From contig OW051470.1 in the NCBI GenBank assembly GCA_932521025.1, positions 4,450,501 to 4,514,500 of the forward strand: a stretch of 64,000 nucleotides of DNA. Reading direction: 5' to 3'. Source of the stretch: Oscheius onirici. Its lineage: Eukaryota; Nematoda; Chromadorea; Rhabditida; Rhabditidae. Below are positions 21,715 to 32,100 of the stretch, one piece after another; the stretch's first letter is position 1, and every line of letters begins with the position of its first letter. A model generated the notes under the pieces. That model saw only the letters and a list, made by a program, of their open reading frames with translations, was not told the origin of the DNA and searched no databases. A program made the position numbers and the translations under genes.

Positions 21715-22326
21715 AACCCCGAATCAAGTAGATAGTTTGTTTCTGTACATTATGTTTTCTCATAAGTTGTTCGTTTTTTTATCTCAACTGGAACATACGT
21801 CTAGGAAGGGGTATCAATTTTACTTATACACATTTGGTGAACGGCTAGGCTTCTTCAAGCTCTTTCATTTTCTCGTGTTAACGCTATCCGAAGAAATAAT
21901 CTGACAAAGTATCCTGCAGTTTCAATACCTCTTCCACGCAGTAGAAATCATATCTTCTCAACTCTGGAGTTTACTAAACATTTAGTCACGCCTCTTCGAA
22001 CAGAAATTGACTTTCCATCACCAGGTGGAACTCGTTTCACTGTTTTAATATGTTCACAAATACACCTTCTCTAAACCAAAGGAATGTGAGAGTCTGGTTT
22101 CTTTTTTGGTCTTTTCCAACAGAGGAAGTTGAAATCAAAACGTTGTCAGGATGCTCGTCATGTTGTCTCTCGAACTGACTCCGTATTACGGAAACGAGGC
22201 GTCATCAAGAGCTCTATTATTGGCTCGAAGAGAGCTTTTGGAATATGAGACTGTGCTCCGTCGACCGGATATAAAGCACTCGCCTCCGAAAGCATCTTCA
22301 TTCCTTCGGCTATTTGAGCCCAAACC
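21715..22326. other. Intergenic region, no gene supported
   Basis: About 610 nt of mixed composition between the 21120 gene and the SapB gene. No repeat family or splice-supported frame was recognised. The last 60 nt before 22327 probably hold the SapB promoter. Confidence 0.4.
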
Positions 22327-24263
22327 ATGAATCTTCTTCTCGTCCTCTGCTCTCTTGTCGTCCTTTGTTCAGGTACTGTACATTTTTCCTTTCTATTTGA
22401 ATGTTTTCAGTATGTTCTGCTTTTGCAGCACCTCCCGGTGTTGACAACATACTGTCTTGTATGTTTTGCGAGATCATCACAGAAGCCTTTGAAAACGAAA
22501 ACACCCCAGCTGGAGTTGTGGCCACAATGTTTCGGTAATCATTCCAATGACTGGTCATGAGAAACTTTCTAGAAAGTGCAATCGCATGGGGTTAATAGAG
22601 GCAGTGTGCGGTGAGTTAATTAATTACCCTTTATAATACGGAGGAGACCAACAGTCAGTCAGAAATTCGTTTTAACCCAGTGATTTATTGCTAATATCAG
22701 TACCTCGATCTCATTTACCTACTACTCTTCCCTGAACTGTTTTACTGCCATCTTTATCCACTTTAAATTGGATATAGAGCGTAACGCCCGATTTTGGACT
22801 CGGGCGTAAAGCAGTCACCAGTTTCTGTCCTACCCATGGAACCTTTTTATGATCTATCCAATGGGACAGCGGGCTTCATAGAACGCAGAAGAAAGGGGAC
22901 ATGCCGATGAGGACATCGTAAATGGTAGAGAAGGAAAATAGCAAGTGCGCGAAGTGTTCTAACGACTTTAGTAGTCTCTTACAGGGACTGTGTGACTGGA
23001 ACAGAATGACAAGAGAAGAAGGGGAGGGACAGTAGGACTGAGACTCACTAAAGCTGGAAACGGGCGACCCGTTCAGGTCCTACATTTTGAAATTAGGCTT
23101 GGGAGGGAGCGAGTTTCAGTACAATTTCGGCTGTTTCTTTGGAGGGTCAGGCAGAATGACTGAAGGAAAGTAGCAAAGGATGCATGAAAGGGAAACCACG
23201 GCTAGGACTCCGTTACAGAGTGAAGTGATGAATTTCTACTTTAGCCCTGGAAGGGCGTTGCCAACCTTGTTCTACCAAGATATCCAAGGGCGGCTGTGAA
23301 CGGAAAACAACGAGAGGGTTTTCGCCAACTTCTCTGCTCACATGGAAGCGGGAACTGTTACCAGGTTGTAGTAGATTCAGCTTGAGAAGGCACCGCTTAA
23401 CTGGGGAAGTGATAATAAGAGATCGCTTGACAAGGGAATGAATCGGAAGGGAAAAGCAGAGATCGGTTGAGTAGGGAAGGAATAAGAAGAGATCGGTTGA
23501 GTAGGGTGAGAGATCAGAAGAGAGCGGTTAACTGAAAAGAGATTAGGCAGGAGTTTTGTTTCGAATAAAGGTAAAGACTGATAGACTGAACCGTGAAAAC
23601 ATCTAACAAGTAACGCCGCCGTCAGCGTGCTGGTTATATTTAAGTACGGCAATAGGCTTTACGCCGGATTTCATAACGGAGGGGGAGGGCTTTACGCCCG
23701 AGTTTAAAATCGGGCATAAAGCCCCCCACCCCTTTAAATTGCTCCCAAGTCTCTGTGTGTGTCTGAAGCTCTAATCGAAGATAAAGAGGGGAGCGCACAA
23801 ATTAGTGTTTAACAACTCACGATAGAAAAAGGAAGTGCGCGAAGGTTCTTACGACATGGTTAGTTTCTTTGGAGGGACAGGAGGTAACTGGAAGGGAATG
23901 ACAAGGGACGAATGAAAGGGAACTGAGGGTCCGAAAAAGAAGTGATAGGAGAAGACAAGGAATCTTTAGCCCTGGAAGGGCAGTGCTATCTTTGTTGAGA
24001 GGCAGAAAAGTGCGAAGACTTTGCTTCTGCATTCGGTAGTTGCCATACAGAAACGGATTTCGAATATATGGGGGGGGGGGGGGGGTGGGGGATAACGTTA
24101 GCCCTGAAAGGCGTTGCAAACCTTGTTCAGTGTATTCCTCAAACCATCGTTTTCAGATCACTTCGTTTCCACCAACGCCAAAAAGATTTTCGTGATGGCC
24201 AAATCAGGCATACCCTCGGTTGAAATTTGCGAAAAGTTGGCTCTTTGTGATGAGACGAGATAG
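22327..24263 (+). CDS. Secreted single-domain saposin-B (caenopore/SPP-like) protein
   Basis: Four exons: 22327-22372, 22411-22534, 22573-22610 and 24157-24263. Joined they encode MNLLLVLCSLVVLCSV (signal peptide), LSCMFCEIITEAFE, RKCNRMGLIEAVCDHF and GIPSVEICEKLALC. That gives six cysteines in the SapB spacing C-x2-C...C...C...C-x5-C. SapB proteins bind lipids; nematode SPP members can permeabilise bacterial membranes in the gut, a possible but unproven role here. The last intron (22611-24156, ~1.5 kb) is filled with repeats. All four exons keep frame across splice sites, which supports the model strongly. Confidence 0.85.
23390..23550 (+). repeat. Minisatellite, ~30 bp unit, about five degenerate copies
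   Basis: Units resemble GATCGGTTGAGTAGGGAAGG followed by AATAAGAAGA. Two further units (GGTTTGATTAGGGAAGGGAT and GGTTGACTGGGGAAGGGATC) lie at about 44025-44095 beside another family A copy. The minisatellite is therefore probably an internal part of that family. Confidence 0.65.
23736..24010 (+). repeat. Dispersed repeat family A, near-complete copy
   Basis: It starts TTTAAATTGCTCCCAAGTCT, continues TGTCTGAAGCTCTAATCGAA and ends near GAATCTTTAGCCCTGGAAGG. About 85% identical by eye to 60983-61275. Lies in the SapB intron. Confidence 0.8.
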
Positions 24264-24427
24264 TCGCAGATGCAGAAGAATGAGAAGAAGTTCCAAAACA
24301 TCAGAATGAACGAGTTCTATTGTTTGCCGACTTTTTTTCTTTCTGGGAAATTTCATGATCCTATAATATAGACAGAAAATTTTGCTTGTTGTTGAATCAG
24401 AACCAATCGCTCCGTAATACGGTTGAC

Positions 24428-24492
24428 TCCTCGTGGCCGAGTGGATAAAAGAGCCAATCGTTATCCAACCGACCAGAGTTCGAATCTCCATG
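24428..24492 (+). repeat. tRNA-like sequence (SINE head or tRNA pseudogene)
   Basis: TGGCCGAGTGG (A-box, 24434-24444) and GAGTTCGAATCTC (B-box, 24476-24488) sit at tRNA spacing. The flanks do not form a clean acceptor stem and no sensible anticodon arm is seen, so a functional tRNA is unlikely. Confidence 0.5.
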
Positions 24493-24788
24493 GATGTGCA
24501 ATGAACTGAAATAGGCTAAAGACGTCTACTGAATGATTTCTATTGCGTGACATCTGAGCACTTCTTGTTTTGTCTTCGAAACTATCTTTGTCGAAATCGA
24601 AATTGCCAATCGACTCCCGTTCCACTTATCGCCTGCCGTCGTTACGCAACGCCTTGTGGAACGAGATCCTCGAAACGGGATGGCTTTGTTTCAAGACCGC
24701 CTACCCTGGTCCGTCGGGTCTTTCACTCCGACAAGTTGCGCAATCGGTATCTGCCGATTTTCTCTCTTCTCGTTTTGGAACACTTCTA

Positions 24789-25791
24789 ATGAGGGTCTTT
24801 CTACTCTGTCTTTTGCCAGTTATAGTGGTTTCTCTCGAAATCGAGAAAGCACCTACTGCTCGCGGAATGGGTCCTCCCGACTCGGATCTTCTCAATCCAG
24901 TCAGACCCAAAGGGAAGAGAAAAAGAGCTGATGAAGAGGCCGATGACTACAACGATGTCGAAGTACAGTCTGTCAAGAACAAAGGTACAGTTTTTGTGCT
25001 GTTTTGCTCAGTTCTGAATTCCAGATACCAGTGGCCTAAAGTCGGTGACATATGTCCCTATACCACAAGCTTATGACATTCCCAAAAATTCAGACGGTAA
25101 ATTTTGTTTCTCATTTCGTTTTCAATGTCTTCAGTTTCCACACTATCCCCAATTGCTGAACAATATATTCAAAGTCAAAAGGCCAGAGGTGGATCCGGAA
25201 TAGTTGGTGGGAACAATGGTCGTGTAAATCAGCCCAGAAGCGGCTGGAGTCCTGCACAGGAACGAAGAAAAGGATACTACTTTATGCATTATCCCTGGAA
25301 CAGATTGCCCAAAGCCTACAGAATCCGACCCAGCTATCAATTCTACTATCCGATTCAATATCAAAACACCGTCTACTCTTACCCATCAAACCCCTACAGC
25401 GGTATGTTCTCAGTTTGTTGTAAACTGAAAAGGGCGTTCAGATCCTTACGGAGTGTACCGTCAGCTGATTCCTTGTGGCAGTCCAGGAGGACATTGCGGA
25501 TATCAAAATGGAGGCTGTGGTGGAGGAGGTTGTGGAGGCGGTTGTGGAGGAGGAAGTGTTGGCGGATGCGGGGACAGTACAGGATATAGTGGAAACGATG
25601 ACAGTGAAGAGACTGAGGAGGGAGATGAAGAAGAAACTACTGGAGGAAAGTCGGGAGAGACTCACATCAACAAAAATGATCCTTTGGACGATCTGGATTT
25701 GGAAGATCTGGAGAAGTTGGACAAGGACAAGGGAGACGAAAAAGAGAAGGGAATCGACGAGGATGTAGAGAAGAAAAAGAAGAGTTATTAA
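24789..25791 (+). CDS. Secreted Gly/Cys-rich protein with Tyr-rich segment and acidic tail
   Basis: Signal peptide MRVFLLCLLPVIVVSLEIEK, then a dibasic-rich segment (PKGKRKRADEEADDYNDVE) and short introns at about 24985-25024, 25096-25136 and 25402-25440. The third part is Tyr/Pro-rich (YRIRPSYQFYYPIQYQ). The last exon reads CGSPGGHCGYQNGGCGGGGC with more Gly-Cys repeats, then a long Asp/Glu/Lys tail ending VEKKKKSY. KRKR could be a proprotein cleavage site. Composition fits a secreted structural or cuticle-associated protein; no family is recognised. The frame is open upstream of 24789, but the signal peptide picks this ATG. Confidence 0.65.
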
Positions 25792-25926
25792 CCTCAGAAT
25801 AAGATCTCATTTTTTGTACATAGGGCCGAAATGCAATAAATACACAGTGTTCCGTCGATGCTTCTCTTCCCACATTGACAGTCAAACAGCCTTGTGACAC
25901 TCAATTTAGCTATTATTCATTCGCAA

Positions 25927-26346
25927 ATGCTCCTATTTCTTGTCCTTGTCATCCCTTTTTTATCGAAGGCTGTCGAAGGCTACAACTGTGGTTCCAATGA
26001 TCTTCAAACATTTATTGGAACTGGTTGAACATTCATCCGATGTCTCTTCGGCTATCACAAGCTGAACAACTGCTGTAGAAAACACGATTTTTGTTACGAT
26101 CAACAGGTAGATTGTCACAAGTTCAAGCATGGGTTTTGGATCGGAAAAGAGAAATGTGATCTTCACTTTTGTACCTGTTTGAAGACGGCTGTCGACTCGA
26201 CGTTCTTCTGTCTGGTACGTTATTTCAGTCTACCTTCAAAATTCTTCTTTTCAGAAAAGTGTCGGAGCAGTCTTTTGTTCCGCTGTCCAACTACTTGGAG
26301 ACGACGCGTATCGCTCTTCTGCACAATCTGCGAGTATTCTAAAATA
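25927..26346 (+). pseudogene. Secreted phospholipase A2-like gene with in-frame TGA
   Basis: MLLFLVLVIPFLSKAVEG is a signal peptide. The core reads LNNCCRKHDFCYDQQ (the PLA2 CC..HD.CY active-site helix, His and Asp present), then EKCDLHFCTCL with the second Asp. A 40-nt intron near 26215-26254 leads to KSVGAVFCSAVQLLGDDAYR, ending at 26346. TGA at 26026-26028 interrupts the frame between the signal peptide and the active site, and no acceptable splice removes it. The classic YGCYCG calcium loop is also absent, as in some nematode PLA2-like proteins. It may be a pseudogene, a strain-specific nonsense allele, readthrough or a base error. The rest of the frame is intact, suggesting the lesion is recent or not real. 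Confidence 0.65.
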
Positions 26347-26438
26347 ATTTTTTTTTTAAAACAAATTTTACAAAACCTAAACAAAAGCTGAACACTACAA
26401 ATAATATATTTAGATTCTATACATTGTCTGCTTAGAAT

Positions 26439-26873
26439 ATGTTCTCGCCCTTTCCCTCTTCTGTAGGTGAGTCTATATACCCTTCAATATCCCTCTCCAA
26501 GAACTACTGTTCCGTAAGATTCTGGCCACGTTTGTGTTGCTCTTCCTGGCCATCTTTTTCTACACCTACTATTACGTCGGGAGTCCCACCCATCATTCCA
26601 AGAAATGTTCATGCGCTGTCAATGAACATTTCACTCTTTTAGTATTGGCTGTCATACGAAAAAGTAGGCTAATGCAATTACTCTGCTGTTCTCTTGATAC
26701 AGATCACCCATTTTTACTGCCTCGGTTCCAATGTACTCTCCGAAAAAATCCTCTTTGGACGGATGAACTCTCGAAACCGAAAGGATAAATCCGAAATGGC
26801 GGTCTCTGTTTGCCCTATCCACTCGAGAAGAAGTCTTTTCTCGCGAGCTGCTCTTCTTTTTTTTGCTTTTTGA
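26439..26873 (+). CDS. Doubtful small type II membrane protein
   Basis: Splicing ATGTTCTCGCCC to AACTACTGTTCC over a 35-nt intron gives MFSPFPSSVELLFRKILATF followed by the helix VLLFLAIFFYTYYYVG and a Cys-containing segment SKKCSCA, like the N-terminus of a Golgi type II enzyme. Beyond 26600 several splice choices exist and none gives a recognisable domain. It could be a truncated gene or chance. Confidence 0.25.
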
Positions 26874-29122
26874 GGCTTGTCCACTCGATGCCCTTGTCCA
26901 CCTTAGCCACACTCCAAAACAGCCCGGTCTTCTGACAAGGTTTACAGCCAAATTGACCTGATTAGTAAGGCTCTTGCGCAGACTTTCTTCCTCTCACGTC
27001 CTCCTTTTTTGCCAATTCAATCAACTCGCTCACTCACTTGAACTGTTTTCTCGTCCCTTTCTCTCCAACACAATCTGTTCCAGTCCTCCCTCTAGCTCCC
27101 GGACATAAACTCCGGCGGATTAGCCGGTATTGAACTCCTTCTCGGTCATTACCAGGTTTTTCCTTGACTCTGTCGTGTCGATGAACCTTTCAGTCTTTGT
27201 GATATTTTTTCTGATTGAATCGTTACTTCCTGAGAGGCGTTCTGAAGAGAGATGGAGTCTTGACCCTATTTTGTTCGTCAACAAACAAGACATGGATACA
27301 CGTTGCCAATTCTGGTTGCGGCTGGCCAATTTGGTGTACTTGACACTTTTTGTCCCAGACTCTCGTGGCAATTCATCTTGCGTACACCTTCTTTTGGATC
27401 TGAGTCAGATATTTGTTCTGGCTGAAATAAAGAACCTTGACCACTATCTTTCCCCATTCCACTCTCGCCGAATCGCCACTCAAAAAGACCTACACGGCTT
27501 TCACTCATCTTTCCCTGTTTCGATGTTTACTGATCCCTGAACAGTGTTGCAATTCTCCCCAGGGAGTCTTGGCAATCTCGTCACTTTCTCGACCCACAAC
27601 CTGTCAATTTCTTGAAGTCTCTGACCGGAAAGAGACTACCAGTTGTTCGGTTATTTGCTTTGTCCACTTAGGGACTTGTTTTGAGCTCATTCAAAAACAG
27701 TCATCTTGTTCTCTCTTTCTAGAAGAACGAGTGTTTCTTGTTGAGACTTCCGTCTCGCTGAAATCCAAGCTGAGTTTTTTGAAGACGAGAGGTTCTACCA
27801 GGAAAGAATGTGTCTTACAATCTTCTCCCGTCAGACTGTTTATTCAGTTCAGTTTCTGTTTTTCCCGCGGCAATAAGTACCTCATGATCCTATGGCAACA
27901 ATCTCTTCTGCCAATATTGAAACGGAGTAAATTCGTCTTTTCCTATCTTCATCTCTGAAAACCGTTTCTTCCATTTCACTTTCCAGTTTTTGTCCCATAC
28001 CAAGAGAAGATCTGCTGCGAATGGAGCGTTTAACACTCTCGGGATCGTTTTGTTTGTTCTTGCGCGACTCATTGACAGCCTCCTTTTTTCTAACTCAATT
28101 CCAAGGTCTTCCATGTCGAAAAGTTTCTCTCCCTTTTCCTATTTGGTTGGTGACGAACATCCTGCTTTTGCAAAAGACGGAAATTTGTTCGTTCCAGACC
28201 ATTTGAACTGTAAACATCCCAGCTGGGTGGGTCGGATCATTCTCACACGGATTATTTGGTTTCTGAGCCCTTAGTCATGGCACGCGTCCGACTGACGCTG
28301 TGCACAGACCATACGCTTTTTCTCTCTAGAATCGTTTGTTCTTATCTTGTGGGTCTTACTAACTCTAGTCAAATGCACGCTTCCTATGTTGAATGGCTTA
28401 GGGGTTGGGTGCCGCAGTGACACTCAAACAACGAGAGTTTGAATCCCGCCGTGTTATGAGGACAATTCATTGGCTATGAACTCTGGTTCTGATTTCAACT
28501 GACCGAATTTTCTGAACACTTTTTTTGTTTTTTCCATTCGGTCTCAGTGGATCTGTCAAATCCTATCAATCAGATTCTGTAGTTTCCAAATGGTGTAATA
28601 TGTTAATGACGTTCCGCCAAAAGCATCTTTCTCGACCGGTTGAGCGCATTGTCGCCATCGACACCCTCTCCTTATTCTTCCTACCAGTTGTTCGAAGGCA
28701 TCATCTTCCTCAATTTCCTTCCGACTCGACGACTTTCTCGCAATACGGTTTCTGTGTTTGCACAGCTTCATGTCCGTACGACTAACAGACTCTCTACTGA
28801 TTAGACTGGTTGAACATCAGTCATCCTTACGCCGAAGTACCAGTCATTTCGGAAAGTTGTACTGCTACAAGGAAGGTTCAAGTGTGAGAAGACAAGGAAC
28901 TATGAACTTTTTCCGTCTGTTTGTCATCTTTTACACTATTAATAATTGAACGGCCCACTCCTTCAAAATATTGCATCTCAACCAGCCCTTGGCAATCTCT
29001 GTCAGATCTTTCCGATTAGACCCATCCGTGCTTTTTCCTTACTAATTGACGATTAGGCATCTCATTCTTCCCATATCTCCATTCTCTGTCTCATTTTCAG
29101 GAGAAGAACTTGAGAAGAAGAA
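26874..29122. other. 2.2 kb intergenic region, strongly pyrimidine-rich on the + strand
   Basis: T/C-rich throughout on the plus strand. Open frames on both strands are short, lack splice support and resemble no family I know. A tRNA-like sequence lies at 28391-28455. The end (29060-29100) is a pyrimidine tract ending TCATTTTCAG, the likely trans-splice acceptor of the SAM/PDZ gene. Confidence 0.5.
28391..28455 (+). repeat. tRNA-like sequence (degenerate SINE head)
   Basis: TGGCTTAGGGG (A-box-like, 28394-28404) and GAGTTTGAATCCC (B-box-like, 28435-28447). Followed by CTGGTTCTGATTTCAAC (about 28482); a reverse-complement version, GTTGAATCAGAACCA, precedes the tRNA-like sequence at 24428. That hints at a shared element. 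Confidence 0.4.
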
Positions 29123-32100
29123 ATGGCCAAACCTTACGAGCCGCCGCCCGATTATGTGAGTTTTTACTTTTCAATTGGTACCAATTGTACTTTGATTGGA
29201 GAGAAACTTTCTAGAGAAGAAGTACTACTTTTGAAAGACAGTAAAATTCATCAGAACTGACTGTAGGCGTTTCCTTAGAAAATAGAGTGTAACCTTGTGT
29301 ATGTCCTCGTAGTTATCTGCTCATCTACATGACAGTCGGACACTTGATACCCGCATCTCCCGACTCTTTTTACGACTTCCTCCAAATCCAGTCGTCATGG
29401 TGTCTGTTGTGGCGGCTAATCAAAGTCTGTAGAACTGTATTTGGTCCGAAATCGGATTAGACAGCTAGTTCTGCTGATTGCTGTCGTTGTTCGGCAGTGG
29501 CTTCCACACAACAACAATCGATTCTATCTGATTATTCTCAAAGCATTTCTTTCAACAGTCCCTTAGCAGAAAGTGTTCATATGCCGAGACTAATCGAATA
29601 ATGGGAAAACACCAAAAAAGACTTACACTCCTGCCAAAAGCACTGCTAGTCGCTTCAGGTCTCACGCGAATGTTTATAAAAAGTTTGTTTATCCCGACTG
29701 ACCAGCTGTGACGCAAGACAGTCAGGATCCGGACCATAGCCTAACACTTGCTCTCTCGCAGATCTTTTCGACTTTCCTAATCGAATTCTCACAAGAACGT
29801 GATTGCTGTTTTCAAAGAACTGACTTTGAGGGGAGATCGTTCTGACTGTTCCATTTCACTCCCAATACTGCCAAGACACGGACCATTTGCAAAAGAACGT
29901 TCGAAATGGGGTCTGAACACGTTCCGAGCGAGAGACACGTTCTTTGCATTGGAAAAGAAGTGACCAGGTGGCAACTCTCACTCTCTTCCGATTCGGTTTC
30001 CTTCCCAAACCTCTTTCCTCTTTATTCCCCTCAAATTCGGCTCGCATTGCCCTATGTGTTCTTTTCCCCTCTGCTGGTCTGTTTCACACCCGTATGGACT
30101 CGGTGCTTTTGACTCGTGGGGTCAGACCGCTAGGAAGGCGAAACAGCTCGATGAAGATTCCTACCGAGATCTATGATCGCTATGAAGACAGTACGTCAGT
30201 CAGAGGGCTCTAATGCTATTAGAAGTAGTCTTGCATACACTGTCTTTCATAATTATAGGTTCATCCCAGTTTTTCGACCTAGCGCTGCGCGCGTTTGTCA
30301 AAACTTTCTGATATGTTCTCCAATCGATTCGGCGTGTTTAAAAACCCCAGTAGCCATATTTTAAAAGAATTCAGTAGTAGAATTCAGCACTTCCAGTCGT
30401 TTTCCTATTTTCACACCTTTTCATAATTATAGGTTCACCTCTGATTTTCTCACTTACAATGGATAGAATTGGCCAATATATAAGCTGAAAGCTCAGAAAG
30501 TACCTCTGATTGGGTGTGCACAATTGAAACACAAAATAACCTGCCCTAGAAGATGGATAGAATCAGTGAGGAAACATTGGCCATGAACTAATTTTAATAT
30601 CGCGGACCTGTCTGCGTCAAAATTAGTACTGAAAATGGTCGCCCTTGAAGATGTTCGAAAAGCACATCATGGAAATCGGTACCTCTTGTATATGGCAAAT
30701 CCATCTTCTAGGGCAGTGTTACATAATATAAGAACAACGTATTGCCAAAGTTTGAGCCAGTTTCCTTGTAATCCCAGAGAGTTAGGAGCGATTTACCGAC
30801 TCCCACCCGTGCACCAGTACAAGAGACTTTTCGGATGAGCTCCAAATCGAGGTTATTTTGTGTTTCAATTGTGCACACCCAATCAGAGGTACTTTCTGAG
30901 CTTCCAGCTTATATATTGGCCAATTCTATCCATTGTAAGTGAGAAAATCAGAGGTGAACCTATAATTATGAAAAGGTGTGAAAATAGGAAAACGACTGGA
31001 AGTGCTGAATTCTACTACTGAATTCTTTTAAAATATGGCTACTGGGGTTTTTAAACACGCCGAATCGATTGGAGAGCATATCAGAACGTTTTGACAAACG
31101 CGCGCAGCGCTAGGGCAAAAAACTGCGGTGAACCTATAATTATGAAAAGCAGTGTAGGAACTGTACGGGGGCAGTTGTCGAAATGTATTATATTTATATT
31201 CTCAAACAAAAAATACGTAGTTACCATGAATGTTCCCCCTAAAGTCCTGAGACGCCGACCTTCGTCCTATATTTTATTGTACCTTGGTGGCCATAAAGAT
31301 GTCATGAGTCATTGTTTGATTACCAGAATAGCCGTATTCCCTTGCTGGGACTGGTCTTATTGCCTCTGTTTTGCCACCTATCCAATGGTCATTTTAATTG
31401 TAGCTAGATGCTTGAGAGAGACAGGTTGTCTCCCTCCTTCTATGTCCCTTTCCCTCAGATTTGATGAATTAACATTTTGAAGAGAGACAGAAAGTCTTAG
31501 AATGCAAATCGTAGCGTCCAAAAACTAGCTTTTAAAGCCGAACTTTCACATCTGCCTTCGATGCGAAAAGGTGTGACCATCTTACTCATCTTTCCAATCT
31601 CGCTGTCGGCACTGTTACTCATCTCAGTGAACGAGTTTCTATCCCGTCCGAAGTACAACAAAAGCCTTTGACCCATCTTTTTTCTGGCTAACCAGCTAAT
31701 CTCCTCCGGTCCATCTATGCATAGCAACTGGTTCTTTTTCACTTTTAACCTTAGACATCTGCCCTCGGTAGCAAACAGACTCAGTCTGTTTGGTCAGCTG
31801 CTCCCTTCGGGTTCGGGTCATCTTCCCCAAACAATGCTCGCTTTCGTAACCGTCATTTTCAGCCTATGGTAGAAGAGCCATGGCATAGAAATCCGAGAGA
31901 ATACGACGTCCACAGAGAGGAAGCCTGCCGTCTGCCGCCTTCTCCTCACTTTCTTCACGAAAGACGACTCAGAAGGTGAGAGAGTGACTTTATGAGGCCA
32001 TTATTTGTGACGCGTTTGGGAAAGTTTTCTATTCCTTTCGTAAACCCATAAGGTCAGAACAGTCTCCATATTTCATTCGATTAACATTTGGCCCTACCAG

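Larger units (their letters stand above)
22611..24156 (+). repeat. Repeat-filled intron: degenerate family A copies, hairpins, poly-G
   Basis: The last SapB intron holds several overlapping family A-like segments (about 22900-23330 and 23736-24010), repeated TTTAGCCCTGGAAGGGC units (about 23243, 23970 and 24100) and hairpins built on TTTACGCCCGA/TCGGGCGTAAA (about 22780-22815 and 23690-23725). A G-run of about 17 nt lies at 24070. No coding capacity seen. Confidence 0.7.

Noticed and set aside
24428-24492. Functional tRNA gene
   Set aside because: A- and B-boxes are present but acceptor stem and anticodon arm do not pair.
27130-27958. Long plus-strand frames in the 27-28 kb region
   Set aside because: Low-complexity pyrimidine-rich sequence with no family resemblance and no splice support.
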